NCBI GenBank assembly: GCA_963709295.1
Contig: CAVPVW010000003.1
Span: 1-64,000 of the forward strand
DNA length: 64,000 nt
Origin: JBGPQJ01 sp963709295
Lineage (GTDB): Bacteria; Chloroflexota; Anaerolineae; Anaerolineales; Villigracilaceae
Reading direction: 5' to 3'
Positions 55,053-62,942 of this stretch are shown piece by piece; the stretch's first letter is position 1, and every line of letters starts with the position of its first letter. The position numbers and the translations under genes were made by a program. The notes under the pieces are model-generated. The model had not been told where the DNA came from, made no database searches, and saw only the letters and a list, made by a program, of their open reading frames with translations.

Positions 55053-55892
55053 TTAAATCGCACGACGATAGGCCTCGATGGCTTCATTGGTCCTGCCCAC
55101 ACCGGTCTCGACCAGAGCGATGGCATTGAAGCATTCCGCGGCAAAGACTTTATCCTTCATCGCGACGGCAACATCCAGGGCCGCCTTAAGAAACTCGGAT
55201 GCTTTTTCGTAATCGCCTTTCCGCCAGTGCAAAATACCCAGCGTCAGCAATAAATTCCCATTGACGGAGGCAAATTCATTCCCTTCGGGGAGATTGGTCA
55301 GTAATGATTCCCGTAATGAGATTTTTGCATCCAGATCTTCGTCAGGGTCCGTGTACTCACCAGTTCCCTGCCAGGAAGCTTCCGTGGCATTCTGATAGAT
55401 TATCTCTGGTTTGGGTGAGTCATTGAATTCGATCACCCGATGGCGGAATGCCCAAAAATCAGGTGCTTTATTGGCTAAATCGACCACTTCCTTTTCGGTC
55501 AGCCAAAAGACCAAGCGCAATTGTTTTTCAACAAAAAATTCCCGTTGATTATTCAGATCCTGGTAGAGATCCGTTCCATCGATGCTTCCCCAGCGAAGGC
55601 CATGAATAAAGAATATGGCATTTTGAACGGAAGATAAATCAGCCAACTTGCCGATGACATCGGCATTTTCTTTGTTATCGACCGAGATACGAATAACCTT
55701 CTGGTCGATTTTCACAAGTTTATATTCGAGGTCAGCTTCGGCAGCACTGTGTATGTATTCGGAGCTGTAAACGGCAAATAGAATGGAAGGCCGCTGCCAT
55801 TTGATGGACAACTCCAATTCGCGGTAAAGGAAATCGATTCGATCTTCGAATGGTTCCACAGTGGTGGGATGAACCCGAGGCTGGCTACTCAT
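55053..55892 (-). CDS. APDFW-motif protein with TPR start, 5' part of a cut gene
   Basis: 279 residues from the ATG at 55892, overlapping the AAA gene end by 8 bp. Residues 1-150 form an alpha/beta domain with P-loop-NTPase-like strand order but no visible Walker A (WQRPSILFAVYSSEYIHSAA, SSVQNAIFFIHGLRWGSIDG, LNNQREFFVEKQLRLVFWLT) and end in APDFWAFRHRVIEF. TPR units begin near residue 200 (VNGNLLLTLGILHWRKGDYE). A paralogue lies at 62.9-64 kb. The TAA at 55053-55055 falls inside a TPR helix, so the gene is probably interrupted. The domain resembles parts of STAND-type signalling proteins; the role is unknown. Confidence 0.7.
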   Translation of the reverse strand: MSSQPRVHPTTVEPFEDRIDFLYRELELSIKWQRPSILFAVYSSEYIHSAAEADLEYKLVKIDQKVIRISVDNKENADVIGKLADLSSVQNAIFFIHGLRWGSIDGTDLYQDLNNQREFFVEKQLRLVFWLTEKEVVDLANKAPDFWAFRHRVIEFNDSPKPEIIYQNATEASWQGTGEYTDPDEDLDAKISLRESLLTNLPEGNEFASVNGNLLLTLGILHWRKGDYEKASEFLKAALDVAVAMKDKVFAAECFNAIALVETGVGRTNEAIEAYRRAI

Positions 55893-57150
55893 TGAGTAAT
55901 CTCCTGAGAACCGGGTGAATGTCGCACCAGTTTTCACCGTTGCGATATTCCAGTATGGCGAGCAGCTGGAGAAGAGGCCGCAGCCTGTCGTTGTATTCAA
56001 GTCTGTTATGTTCATGGACTTTCTTCAGGAAAGCCAGATCGTTTTTATCCAGGATTCGCCTGTATTCGTTCCGGATTTCTGTCGTTGCCCATTCCACATC
56101 GATGGTCTCGACCTTTGCAACACGACGCCGTCGGGCACGACCAATGGCTGTTCGCATGATGCGTGCCATTTCTCTGAAGACGCCGCCGCTGTAAGTGATT
56201 GAATCCTCAAGGGCCTGGCTGTCAATAAGCTTCGGGTCCATCCGGAGGAAGGCAAAGCGCCTCATGGTGTTATACCCTTCAGTCAAATGGCGTTCGGGTT
56301 CCAGAGGGGGATGGAGGTTGATATTGGGCAGGAAAATGGCCTGGTCGCGGATCGAATCAAATTCCTTGCTGTAAAACAAGGCGGAGGAGACTGTGTACAC
56401 AATCGCGCAATTCGGCTGCATCATGATCTCCCGCCGGTCATGGAAGATGGACCTGGCGATATCCAGGTCAGGTTTGTCCATGTCATCGATCAGGATGAGC
56501 GGGATGCGTTTCTCGCGGATGTAGATCGCGGCGGCAATGCTGTTGATGACAGCGATCAGTCCCGTGATGTCCTTCTCGAATACCTGGCGTAATTCCACTC
56601 TCGTGGCAGGCTCGAGTTTCATTTTCATGCCGGCATTGATGAAGAAGGAATCGATGGAGGCGCCTAACTCATAACCGGATACCCTGCCGGCCAGGACGGT
56701 CTGGATTTCCTTCTCGACCTTGCCGCGCCAGCTGTTCAATTCTTTCAGGAGCTGCTCGGGTAATTCCCCGCCCGATTTACGATAATCGCGATACATACGG
56801 CCACCGATGGCCAGTAGTACATCTCTGAAATCCAGATCGATGATGTCAGCTTCCTCACGAATGCTGAAATTGATCGGCCAGAATTTCTTTTGAACATCGG
56901 GATTCGAAAGGATGTGCAACAACTCTGTCGATTTCCCGCAGCCACGATGTCCGGAGAAGTAGAATTTCGGCGGCCGGTAGAACGGAGCCATCAGGGCATC
57001 GGTTAATTCAACGATGGGATTGCCAGGCCTGTCGATGTAAAAAGGATTTGGCTCGCCATTCTTTCCGGGCTTCAGCGGCAGGTCAAGTTCGAAGTTCAGC
57101 CAGGCGCGATCAAAATCCGAAGCAGTTGCATATTCAAATTTGCTCATCAT
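55885..57150 (-). CDS. AAA+ family ATPase
   Basis: Intact 421-residue ATPase, first gene of the operon. Walker A is GHRGCGKST (residues 67-75) after FYFSG, and Walker B is RIPLILIDDMDKPD. A sensor-like stretch follows (NCAIVYTVSSALFYSKEFDS), then an arginine-rich helical part (GRARRRRVAKVETIDVEWAT) and a C-terminal winged-helix-like end (LLAILEYRNGENWCDIHPVL). The plan resembles Orc/Cdc6- or KAP-like ATPases that sense or switch partner proteins. It overlaps the APDFW/TPR gene, which is therefore a likely partner. No nuclease or protease domain is fused. Confidence 0.8.
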   Translation of the reverse strand: MMSKFEYATASDFDRAWLNFELDLPLKPGKNGEPNPFYIDRPGNPIVELTDALMAPFYRPPKFYFSGHRGCGKSTELLHILSNPDVQKKFWPINFSIREEADIIDLDFRDVLLAIGGRMYRDYRKSGGELPEQLLKELNSWRGKVEKEIQTVLAGRVSGYELGASIDSFFINAGMKMKLEPATRVELRQVFEKDITGLIAVINSIAAAIYIREKRIPLILIDDMDKPDLDIARSIFHDRREIMMQPNCAIVYTVSSALFYSKEFDSIRDQAIFLPNINLHPPLEPERHLTEGYNTMRRFAFLRMDPKLIDSQALEDSITYSGGVFREMARIMRTAIGRARRRRVAKVETIDVEWATTEIRNEYRRILDKNDLAFLKKVHEHNRLEYNDRLRPLLQLLAILEYRNGENWCDIHPVLRRLLNE

Positions 57151-57207
57151 GTCCTCGTTTTAATGGAGGCATCACTTGGCAACAATGATGCGGGATAATC
57201 TTTTCTC

Positions 57208-57256
57208 ATTATATGAAGAGTGTTCCAGGCGCAAAACCTAAGAATAAGGGTTATGG
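57208..57256 (-). promoter_or_regulatory. Promoter of the AAA/TPR operon
   Basis: On the minus strand a TATAAT -10 box (57208-57213) lies in CTTCATATAATGA, about 58 bp before the ATG at 57150. The block TTATTCTTAGGTTT stands upstream of it. The mraZ promoter at 58984 has the same -10 context and the same block (TTATTATTAGGTTT) at nearly the same distance. Confidence 0.65.
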
Positions 57257-57292
57257 CCATGTCAAATGTGACCAGCCGGGAAAAGGCGCTTT

Positions 57293-57306
57293 CGGTCAAT
57301 AATGAC
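57293..57306. promoter_or_regulatory. Palindromic operator-like site, AAA/TPR operon
   Basis: GGTCAATAATGACC: GGTCA and TGACC are exact inverted arms around ATAA. It is placed 80 bp upstream of the -10 box. Nearly the same palindrome lies upstream of mraZ. Confidence 0.6.
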
Positions 57307-57349
57307 CAGTGTTTTTTATTGACAGGCATCACTAAATCAGCCTATTTGA

Positions 57350-57380
57350 GCGCCCCACATGTCATTTGCATGTGGGGCGC
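57350..57380 (-). terminator. Hairpin terminator of the GH25 gene
   Basis: GCGCCCCACATG and CATGTGGGGCGC form a perfect 12-bp stem with a 7-nt loop just behind the GH25 gene on the minus strand. The T run is weak (CAAATAGG), so it may be a moderate terminator. Confidence 0.7.
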
Positions 57381-57405
57381 AAGAGGAGGAGAAAAGATGT
57401 CGGCG

Positions 57406-58426
57406 TTATACGAACTTGAGGTATTGTTCACTGCTCCAACCGGCCGGAGATACGGACCTTGCCCATCCATTTTGACGCTCGAGCACATTGATCCGCTGGC
57501 CTGAAACCAATCCGCCGACCACCGGATAGGATGCTCCCGGTCCGCTGCGGACATTTTAATCCCAGCGCCATGCAGATTGCAGTCGTTCCGGGTGCGGGTG
57601 CTGGGACTGGAGCTGGCACCGGAGCAGGGGAGGGATTTTGAGGGGCAGGGGATTGCGGCAGCGATACAGGGATCTGAGCAGCCAGTGATGCGACGGTATT
57701 CTTTAGGGCTGTCAAATTTTGTTCCACCGATCCGATGCGCTGTTCAATTGAATTTGCACGTTGTTCCAAAGAGTTGATTCGGTTTTCGAGTTCCACAGTG
57801 GAGGGCCTCCTAATCCCTGCAAGCTTTTCCAAGTCTTCCATATTGCCATTAAACCTGTTGAGGTCAACGTTATAACTCTGTGTTCCATAGGTGGATCCTT
57901 TGCCAGTGGAAGAATATTGCCAGAATGTCCACTTGGTCCAGGGAGATGGAATAAGAGCTTTTAATGAAGTCGTGTAATATGCCAGCCAGAGAGGAAATTC
58001 CTTCCAGTATGAGTTTTTATCCCCATACTTATTCCAAAAACCATTTGAAGTGTAGACAATGGGTTTGTGGCCTCGGGACTTTAGGATTTCCAGAAATTCG
58101 CGCAGGTAGGCTCTGGCTGCGGAAGTATTGTTGTCGTTTCGGGATTGTTCATAGTCAACGACGGGGGGGAGATCGCCCGGATAATTTTCCAGGATGGTGG
58201 CATAGAAATTTGCGGATTCTCGAACCGGACGTGTATAGTCCATGTAATGGTAAGCGCCTTGCATTAGTTTGGCAGCTTTGGCGATTTTCCAGTTTTCGAT
58301 GAATTTGGGATCGATGTAGGCAGCCTGGGACGCTTTTATGATGACGAAAGTGGCCCCTGCTGATTTGGCTTTTTCAGCGTTCCAGTCACCGTTCCATTTG
58401 GATAGATCAATTCCAGTCAGGGTCAT
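57406..58426 (-). pseudogene. GH25 lysozyme with coiled coil and SH3b domain, frameshifted at the C-terminus
   Basis: Muramidase that cuts peptidoglycan. The GH25 barrel fills residues 1-200 (TLTGIDLSKWNGDWNAEKAK, LMQGAYHYMDYTRPVRESAN, LPPVVDYEQSRND with the catalytic acidic pair, KWTFWQYSSTGKGSTYGTQS, YNVDLNRFNG). A coiled coil follows (ENRINSLEQRANSIEQRIGS), then a Pro/Ala linker. The main frame then gives a meaningless tail, but from about 57565 another frame reads NVRSGPGASYPVVGGLVSGQ and RINVLERQNGW to YLKFV, a clear SH3b domain ending at 57406. One indel in TTAAAATG explains this. No signal peptide is visible. It lies 69 bp behind mraZ and probably shares its promoter. Confidence 0.85.
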
Positions 58427-58495
58427 GAATCACTCCTTGCTTCGGTGCTTACGCATCCGTTGGTCATATCTTCAGTAGGGCAGGTTAGCTTCATA

Positions 58496-58933
58496 TCATC
58501 CGGTACTGAGAGAAAGGGACGAAAAACGATGAGAGTTCGCTTCCACATTGTTCAGGCTGGTTTCCTGTTCCTTCCACAGCTCAGGGGTCCATATTTCAAA
58601 GTAATTTCCCTGGCCAACCAACGTCGCATCGGTTTTGATAGTGGCGAAGTCCATCAATTCCTGAGGAAGAATTACCGAGTTGTTTTTGTCAAGCTCAAGT
58701 CTTGTTGCCGATCCCAATATCATTCTGAAAAGTAGGCGAGCCAGGGGATCCGCCATATTCATCCCCTTGATTTGTCGAGCAATTACTTCAAATGCATTGC
58801 TGGTCAGTAACAGCAAGTTTCTGTCGAATCCCTGGGTGACGAAAACACCTTCGGCGAGCGTCCCTTTGTATCGTGCGGGGAACGCCAGACGGTGCTTTGC
58901 ATCCAGAGAGGTGTTATGCAGTCCAATGAACAT
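58496..58933 (-). CDS. mraZ: MraZ-like transcriptional regulator
   Basis: 145 residues with two SpoVT/AbrB-like halves. The first carries the DxxxR signature (LDAKHRLAFPARY), after MFIGLHNTS. The second is altered (ELDKNNSVILPQELMDFA: Asn where Arg is usual). MraZ normally opens the division/cell-wall cluster and is followed by mraW (rsmH), but here it is followed by a GH25 lysozyme and no dcw gene is nearby. It could be a second, specialised copy. Its promoter resembles that of the AAA/TPR operon, so the protein may act on both. Confidence 0.87.
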   Translation of the reverse strand: MFIGLHNTSLDAKHRLAFPARYKGTLAEGVFVTQGFDRNLLLLTSNAFEVIARQIKGMNMADPLARLLFRMILGSATRLELDKNNSVILPQELMDFATIKTDATLVGQGNYFEIWTPELWKEQETSLNNVEANSHRFSSLSLSTG

Positions 58934-58983
58934 TATTTTGCTTCTTTACCAGGTACGGTCAATAGTCTCTTTCTTCAAGCATC

Positions 58984-59031
58984 ATTATATGAAGTCACCT
59001 TCTCGAAGGAAACCTAATAATAATGGTTGTG
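58984..59031 (-). promoter_or_regulatory. Promoter of the mraZ/GH25 operon
   Basis: On the minus strand TATAAT (58984-58989) lies in CTTCATATAATGAT, about 51 bp before the mraZ ATG, with TTATTATTAGGTTT upstream. These blocks match the promoter at 57208-57256 in order and spacing. Confidence 0.65.
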
Positions 59032-59066
59032 AGGGGTGATAAATATGAATGTTTTTCGAAAAAAAC

Positions 59067-59082
59067 TGGTCAATATTGACCA
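59067..59082. promoter_or_regulatory. Perfect 16-bp palindrome upstream of mraZ
   Basis: TGGTCAATATTGACCA is its own reverse complement. It lies 78 bp upstream of the -10 box. A partial copy (GGTCAATAGTC) occurs near 58957 between the -10 box and the start codon. Confidence 0.65.
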
Positions 59083-59123
59083 CCCTGCTGACCTCATATT
59101 TTTTTATGCATTCCCATAATAAA

Positions 59124-59162
59124 CGTCGAGCTCCTCTCGTTACGAAAAGAGAGGAGATCGAC
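59124..59162 (-). terminator. Terminator of the response regulator operon
   Basis: CGTCGA-G-CTCCTCTC and GAGAGGAG-A-TCGACG pair over 14 bp with one mismatch, followed on the minus strand by TTTATTAT. It lies just behind the response regulator stop at 59180. Confidence 0.85.
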
Positions 59163-59179
59163 GATACCTAATCCCAAAT

Positions 59180-59845
59180 TTATCCAATTTGGGCTAATTG
59201 ACGTTGATCTGCCAATCCCTCTCGTAAAGCAAAAAGTGCTGCTTGTGTCCTGTTTGCAAGGTGTAGTTTATTCAATATACTGCTGACATATTTGGCGATG
59301 GTCCGTTCGTGGACAAAGAGGGCATTGGCGATTTCCTGGTTACTCAATCCACGGGCAATCAGCTGAAGAGTCTCCAGCTCCCGGGCAGTTAATGGCTCGA
59401 TATTGTTGGAAAGGTCGGAGGGTCGGTTGATCTCCTGAATGACCTTCAGCGCCACAGATGGATGCAGACTTGCCTTGCCTTGGGATACATCACGAATGGA
59501 TTGCAGCAACTGGTCCCGAGTGGAATCCTTTAGCATATACCCCAAAGCGCCGGATTTGATCGCCTGGTAAACTCGGTCGCCTTCTGCAAAGCTGGTGAGC
59601 ACGAGGATTTTTGCATCAGGATTGATTTCTTTAATTCGAGGGATGGCTGTAAGCCCATCCATTTGTGGCATGACCAGGTCCAGCAGAATAACATCCGGTT
59701 TCTTTGACTTGACCATGGTCAAAGCCTGGACGCCGTTTTCCGCCTGCCCGACTACTTCAATATCCGGGCTGAAAGATAAAATGGCGACGACGCCTTCGCG
59801 CACGACAGCTTGATCTTCAACGACGAGAACTTTGATCTTGATCAC
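59180..59845 (-). CDS. NarL-type response regulator, copy 2
   Basis: 221 residues from the GTG at 59845, the start that gives the same length as its twin. The receiver domain has the acidic pair VEDQ, phosphoacceptor Asp in VILLDLVMPQMDG, Thr in VLTSFAEGD and Lys in YMLKDSTRDQ. The LuxR-type HTH is LTARELETLQLIARGLSNQE, IANALFVHERTIAKYVSSIL. It is closely similar to the regulator 40 bp upstream, which shows a recent tandem duplication. It is expected to be phosphorylated by the HisKA_3 kinase at 60.5-62.7 kb. Confidence 0.92.
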   Translation of the reverse strand: MIKIKVLVVEDQAVVREGVVAILSFSPDIEVVGQAENGVQALTMVKSKKPDVILLDLVMPQMDGLTAIPRIKEINPDAKILVLTSFAEGDRVYQAIKSGALGYMLKDSTRDQLLQSIRDVSQGKASLHPSVALKVIQEINRPSDLSNNIEPLTARELETLQLIARGLSNQEIANALFVHERTIAKYVSSILNKLHLANRTQAALFALREGLADQRQLAQIG

Positions 59846-59885
59846 GGATACCCACCCTCTCTTTTTTGGAGAATATTTCTTAGAT

Positions 59886-60551
59886 TTAGCTGATTGCCAT
59901 TTCCTGAGGCAGGACGGCCAGCCCTTCCCGCAGGGCAAACAATGCGGCTTGTGTTCTGTTGGCAAGGTGCAGCTTGTTGAGGATACTGCTTACATATTTC
60001 GCAATCGTCCGTTCGTGGACGAATAGCTCATTCGCAATTTCCTGGTTACTCAATCCCCTTGCGATTTGTAATAGCGTCTCAAGCTCTCGCGACGTCAGCG
60101 GATCAATGGTGGATGTCAATGTGGAGGGTTGATTCATTTCCTGAATCACTTTCAGCGCCACCGAGGGGTGCAAGGATGCCTGCCCCTCCGCGACATCCCT
60201 GATGGATTGAATAAGCTGGTCGCGGGTTGAATCTTTCAGCATGTATCCCAAGGCTCCGGATTTAATGGCATGGAATACGCGATCTCCTTCAGCAAAACTC
60301 GTCAGGACGAGGATGCGCGCATTGGGAACGGCTTCCTTTATTTTGGGAATCGCGGTCAAGCCATCCATGCGCGGCATCATCAGGTCAAGCAAAATCACAT
60401 CAGGTTTTTTCTGCTGGGCAAGCTGGAGCCCTTCGAGGCCGTCACGCGCTTCGCCGACTACCTCGATGTCAGGTTGAAACGACAAGATGGCAACGACCCC
60501 TTCGCGGACGACGGTTTGGTCTTCGACAACCAGTACCTTGATTTTTTTCAT
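59886..60551 (-). CDS. NarL-type response regulator, copy 1
   Basis: 221 residues, with an ATG that overlaps the kinase stop by 4 bp. The receiver shows VVEDQTVVREGVVAILSFQP, phosphoacceptor in VILLDLMMPRMDGLTAIPKI and YMLKDSTRDQ. The HTH is LTSRELETLLQIARGLSNQE, IANELFVHERTIAKYVSSIL. The two copies differ mainly in the receiver surface and hardly in the recognition helix, so they likely bind the same sites. Confidence 0.92.
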   Translation of the reverse strand: MKKIKVLVVEDQTVVREGVVAILSFQPDIEVVGEARDGLEGLQLAQQKKPDVILLDLMMPRMDGLTAIPKIKEAVPNARILVLTSFAEGDRVFHAIKSGALGYMLKDSTRDQLIQSIRDVAEGQASLHPSVALKVIQEMNQPSTLTSTIDPLTSRELETLLQIARGLSNQEIANELFVHERTIAKYVSSILNKLHLANRTQAALFALREGLAVLPQEMAIS

Positions 60552-62725
60552 ATCTGCACTCCTGACAGGTGAATCCTTGATTGATGGTCCTTGCTGACTG
60601 TTGCGCATATTTTTGTCCCCTTTCCTGGTGTGGACGAAATGGCGATTTTGCCGCCTACCTGGGAAGCACGTTCCTTCATGTTGCGCATTCCCATTCCCCC
60701 GTTGTTGTCTTTCCCGGGAGCGAAACCATTCCCATCGTCTTCAATTTCAAGTTTGACGCTGGATTTTGTCTGTTTAAGCCGGACGGTGACTGATTTGGCT
60801 CCGGCATGTTTCAATACATTGTTTAGAGCTTCCTGGGCGATGTAATAGAGTGCCACTTCCTTGTCCAATGGAAGCGAAATGGTCTCGTCGGAGAGCAGCC
60901 TGGCTTTTACATCCGCCCGGCCTTCCACCGCAGTAAGCCTTTGATTAAGAATGGAGACGAGTCCATCACGTTCCAGATCGACCGGTTGCAGCTCGTAAAG
61001 GAACAGCCTCATATCTTTTAAGGCTTGACGGGCTGTTTCTCCAATTCGAGAAAGGATTGGAGCAAGCTTTTCAGGAGATCCCATTTCGATGCCGGCCTGG
61101 GCAGCTTCGGTGAGCGTCAGTAAGCCGTACAGTTTTTGAGTGGTTGAATCGTGGAGATCCCGCACCAAACGTTGGCGCTCTGCCAGGGCGATGGATAGCT
61201 GGCGCTGCCTGTCGCTGTGAATAAAGGTGGCGATTTCGTCAGCGACCACATCGAGGCGTGCGATTTCATCGCTGTCGAAGACCGGCAATTCATTACGAGC
61301 GAGACCGATGATCCCCAATACCTGGCGCTGGATGGAAATGGGCACAAACACCATCGATTTATAACCTGCTTCAAGGATGGTTTCCTGAATGTCTGATTTG
61401 ATCAATAGATCCGGAATTAATACTCGCGATTTGTCCCTGATAATGGGACTGACCAGCGAATCCCTTTCGGATAACAGCGATAATCTTTCAACCAGTTTGG
61501 GCGAAAATCCGTGGTGAGCGTTAAGAGTCAGCTTTTTGGGTTCAGATGTATTGACGGTTTCCTCCACGAGCAGGACGACGCTTGCCTGGCTCTTGAAGGA
61601 ATAAACGATCTGGTAGATGGTATCTTCCAGGAACTCATCGATGTTGGTCGCTCTACTCGCGGCATTCGATATGGAATGGAGAAGCATGAACATTTCATCT
61701 CTCGCGAGTTGCCGGGCTTCTTCGTCGCGCTTCGATTCGGTGATATCCTTCCAAAGGATAAGCCTGCCAAATTGATGTCCATTGGCATCCACCACCGGAG
61801 AGACGCGCAAATTCAAATACCGCCACATATTCTGAAGGTTGATCCTTCCCCGGACATCCAATTCCTTTGATTTATCGTTGCCACGGATGATGCTCGACCA
61901 ATCGGTGAGGACATTCTCCGCTGGCAAGCCGTAGATTTTTTCACGGGGAATTCCGATGACCGCCTCGGCAGCTGGATTCAGGTCGATGATTCGATTCTGC
62001 ATATCCAACATCATCCAACCATCTCCCATTCTTTCAATAACGATATCCCTCGGGATTGGAGTGACATCCAGGAGACGATATGAGATCAGACCGAAAGAGA
62101 GCGACATACCCATCAGTGTGAAGCCAATCAGTAACGTGATGGTAGGGGTTGTTGGAGGTGTGACTGATAAACTGATCAGGCTGGCCGGGAGAATAAACAC
62201 GGCGCCTGCAAGAACCATGCCTGATTGCAGGCGGTGGGGAAGAGGACCATGCATGAACGTTTTGATTATGACGTAAGCTGCCGATGCAACCAATGCGTTA
62301 TAGTAAACAAGGTTGATCCAATACCAGGCTCCTGGGAGAATCCCGGTGGCAGTTGAGTAGAAAATCAGATGTGAGTTTGAATTCGATATGAGAACGAGGA
62401 ATGAAATGAGCGGTTCAAAAACTAAGATTAGCTCATTGCGTTTCGTGAACCATGTTGTCCGGTTTGAAAATTCCAGAGAAAAGCAAAAGAAAAGCGTTGC
62501 TGCTATTGATGCGAATAATTGCGAAAGCCCTGCCAGGTAAATCGTATGTTCAAGAAATCTATCTGTATAGAAGACGCCTGCGAATGCCCATAGGGCTAAC
62601 GTCACACCAAAGAAAAAAAGGTATCTGGCTCCATGGGTGCTTCGTCGTCGAAAAGCCATCGTGGTGAGGACTATGGATGTTCCACTCGCCAGGATAAAAA
62701 TGACCCAATTGGAAGGTATGTTCAT
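60548..62725 (-). CDS. Membrane sensor histidine kinase (7TM, PAS, GAF, HisKA_3)
   Basis: 725 residues from the ATG at 62725. Seven or so membrane helices fill residues 1-220 (SNWVIFILASGTSIVLTTMA, ARYLFFFGVTLALWAFAGVF, TPTITLLIGFTLMGMSLSFG), the layout of 7TM-type kinase N-termini. A PAS domain (MGDGWMMLDMQNRIIDLNPA), a GAF domain (residues 385-520, IFDSDEIARLDVV-type end) and HisKA_3 with the phospho-His in RLVRDLHDSTTQKLYGLLTL follow, then HATPase_c (ALYYIAQEALNNVLKHAGAK, GNGFAPGKDNNGGMGMRNMK). It signals to the two downstream regulators. The stimulus is unknown. Confidence 0.92.
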   Translation of the reverse strand: MNIPSNWVIFILASGTSIVLTTMAFRRRSTHGARYLFFFGVTLALWAFAGVFYTDRFLEHTIYLAGLSQLFASIAATLFFCFSLEFSNRTTWFTKRNELILVFEPLISFLVLISNSNSHLIFYSTATGILPGAWYWINLVYYNALVASAAYVIIKTFMHGPLPHRLQSGMVLAGAVFILPASLISLSVTPPTTPTITLLIGFTLMGMSLSFGLISYRLLDVTPIPRDIVIERMGDGWMMLDMQNRIIDLNPAAEAVIGIPREKIYGLPAENVLTDWSSIIRGNDKSKELDVRGRINLQNMWRYLNLRVSPVVDANGHQFGRLILWKDITESKRDEEARQLARDEMFMLLHSISNAASRATNIDEFLEDTIYQIVYSFKSQASVVLLVEETVNTSEPKKLTLNAHHGFSPKLVERLSLLSERDSLVSPIIRDKSRVLIPDLLIKSDIQETILEAGYKSMVFVPISIQRQVLGIIGLARNELPVFDSDEIARLDVVADEIATFIHSDRQRQLSIALAERQRLVRDLHDSTTQKLYGLLTLTEAAQAGIEMGSPEKLAPILSRIGETARQALKDMRLFLYELQPVDLERDGLVSILNQRLTAVEGRADVKARLLSDETISLPLDKEVALYYIAQEALNNVLKHAGAKSVTVRLKQTKSSVKLEIEDDGNGFAPGKDNNGGMGMRNMKERASQVGGKIAISSTPGKGTKICATVSKDHQSRIHLSGVQI

Positions 62726-62872
62726 TCGTTTCTTTCCCCCACATTCACAGCCAATTATCGGATAGCTCGGTAGTCCAAGAAGCGCATAGTACTTAAACTG
62801 TGAAATAATTGTAATTACATTGCAATCTGTAATAATTATACACAAAAATCGTTTCCGCGCAATAGGGAAAAA

Positions 62873-62907
62873 GAAAACACCAGGCTAAAGATCAGTCTGG
62901 TGTTTTC
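62873..62907 (-). terminator. Terminator of the second APDFW/TPR gene
   Basis: GAAAACACCAG and CTGGTGTTTTC form a perfect 11-bp stem around a 13-nt loop, followed on the minus strand by TTTTTCC. It lies 36 bp behind the stop at 62943 and before the kinase promoter. Confidence 0.87.
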
Positions 62908-62942
62908 ATGGTCGGATCAAATAAAAAAGCCGAAAATATGTT

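Noticed and set aside
58496..58933. An AbrB-type antitoxin instead of MraZ
   Set aside because: The 145-residue length, two tandem halves and the LDAKHRLAFPARY signature fit MraZ, and no toxin gene is next to it.
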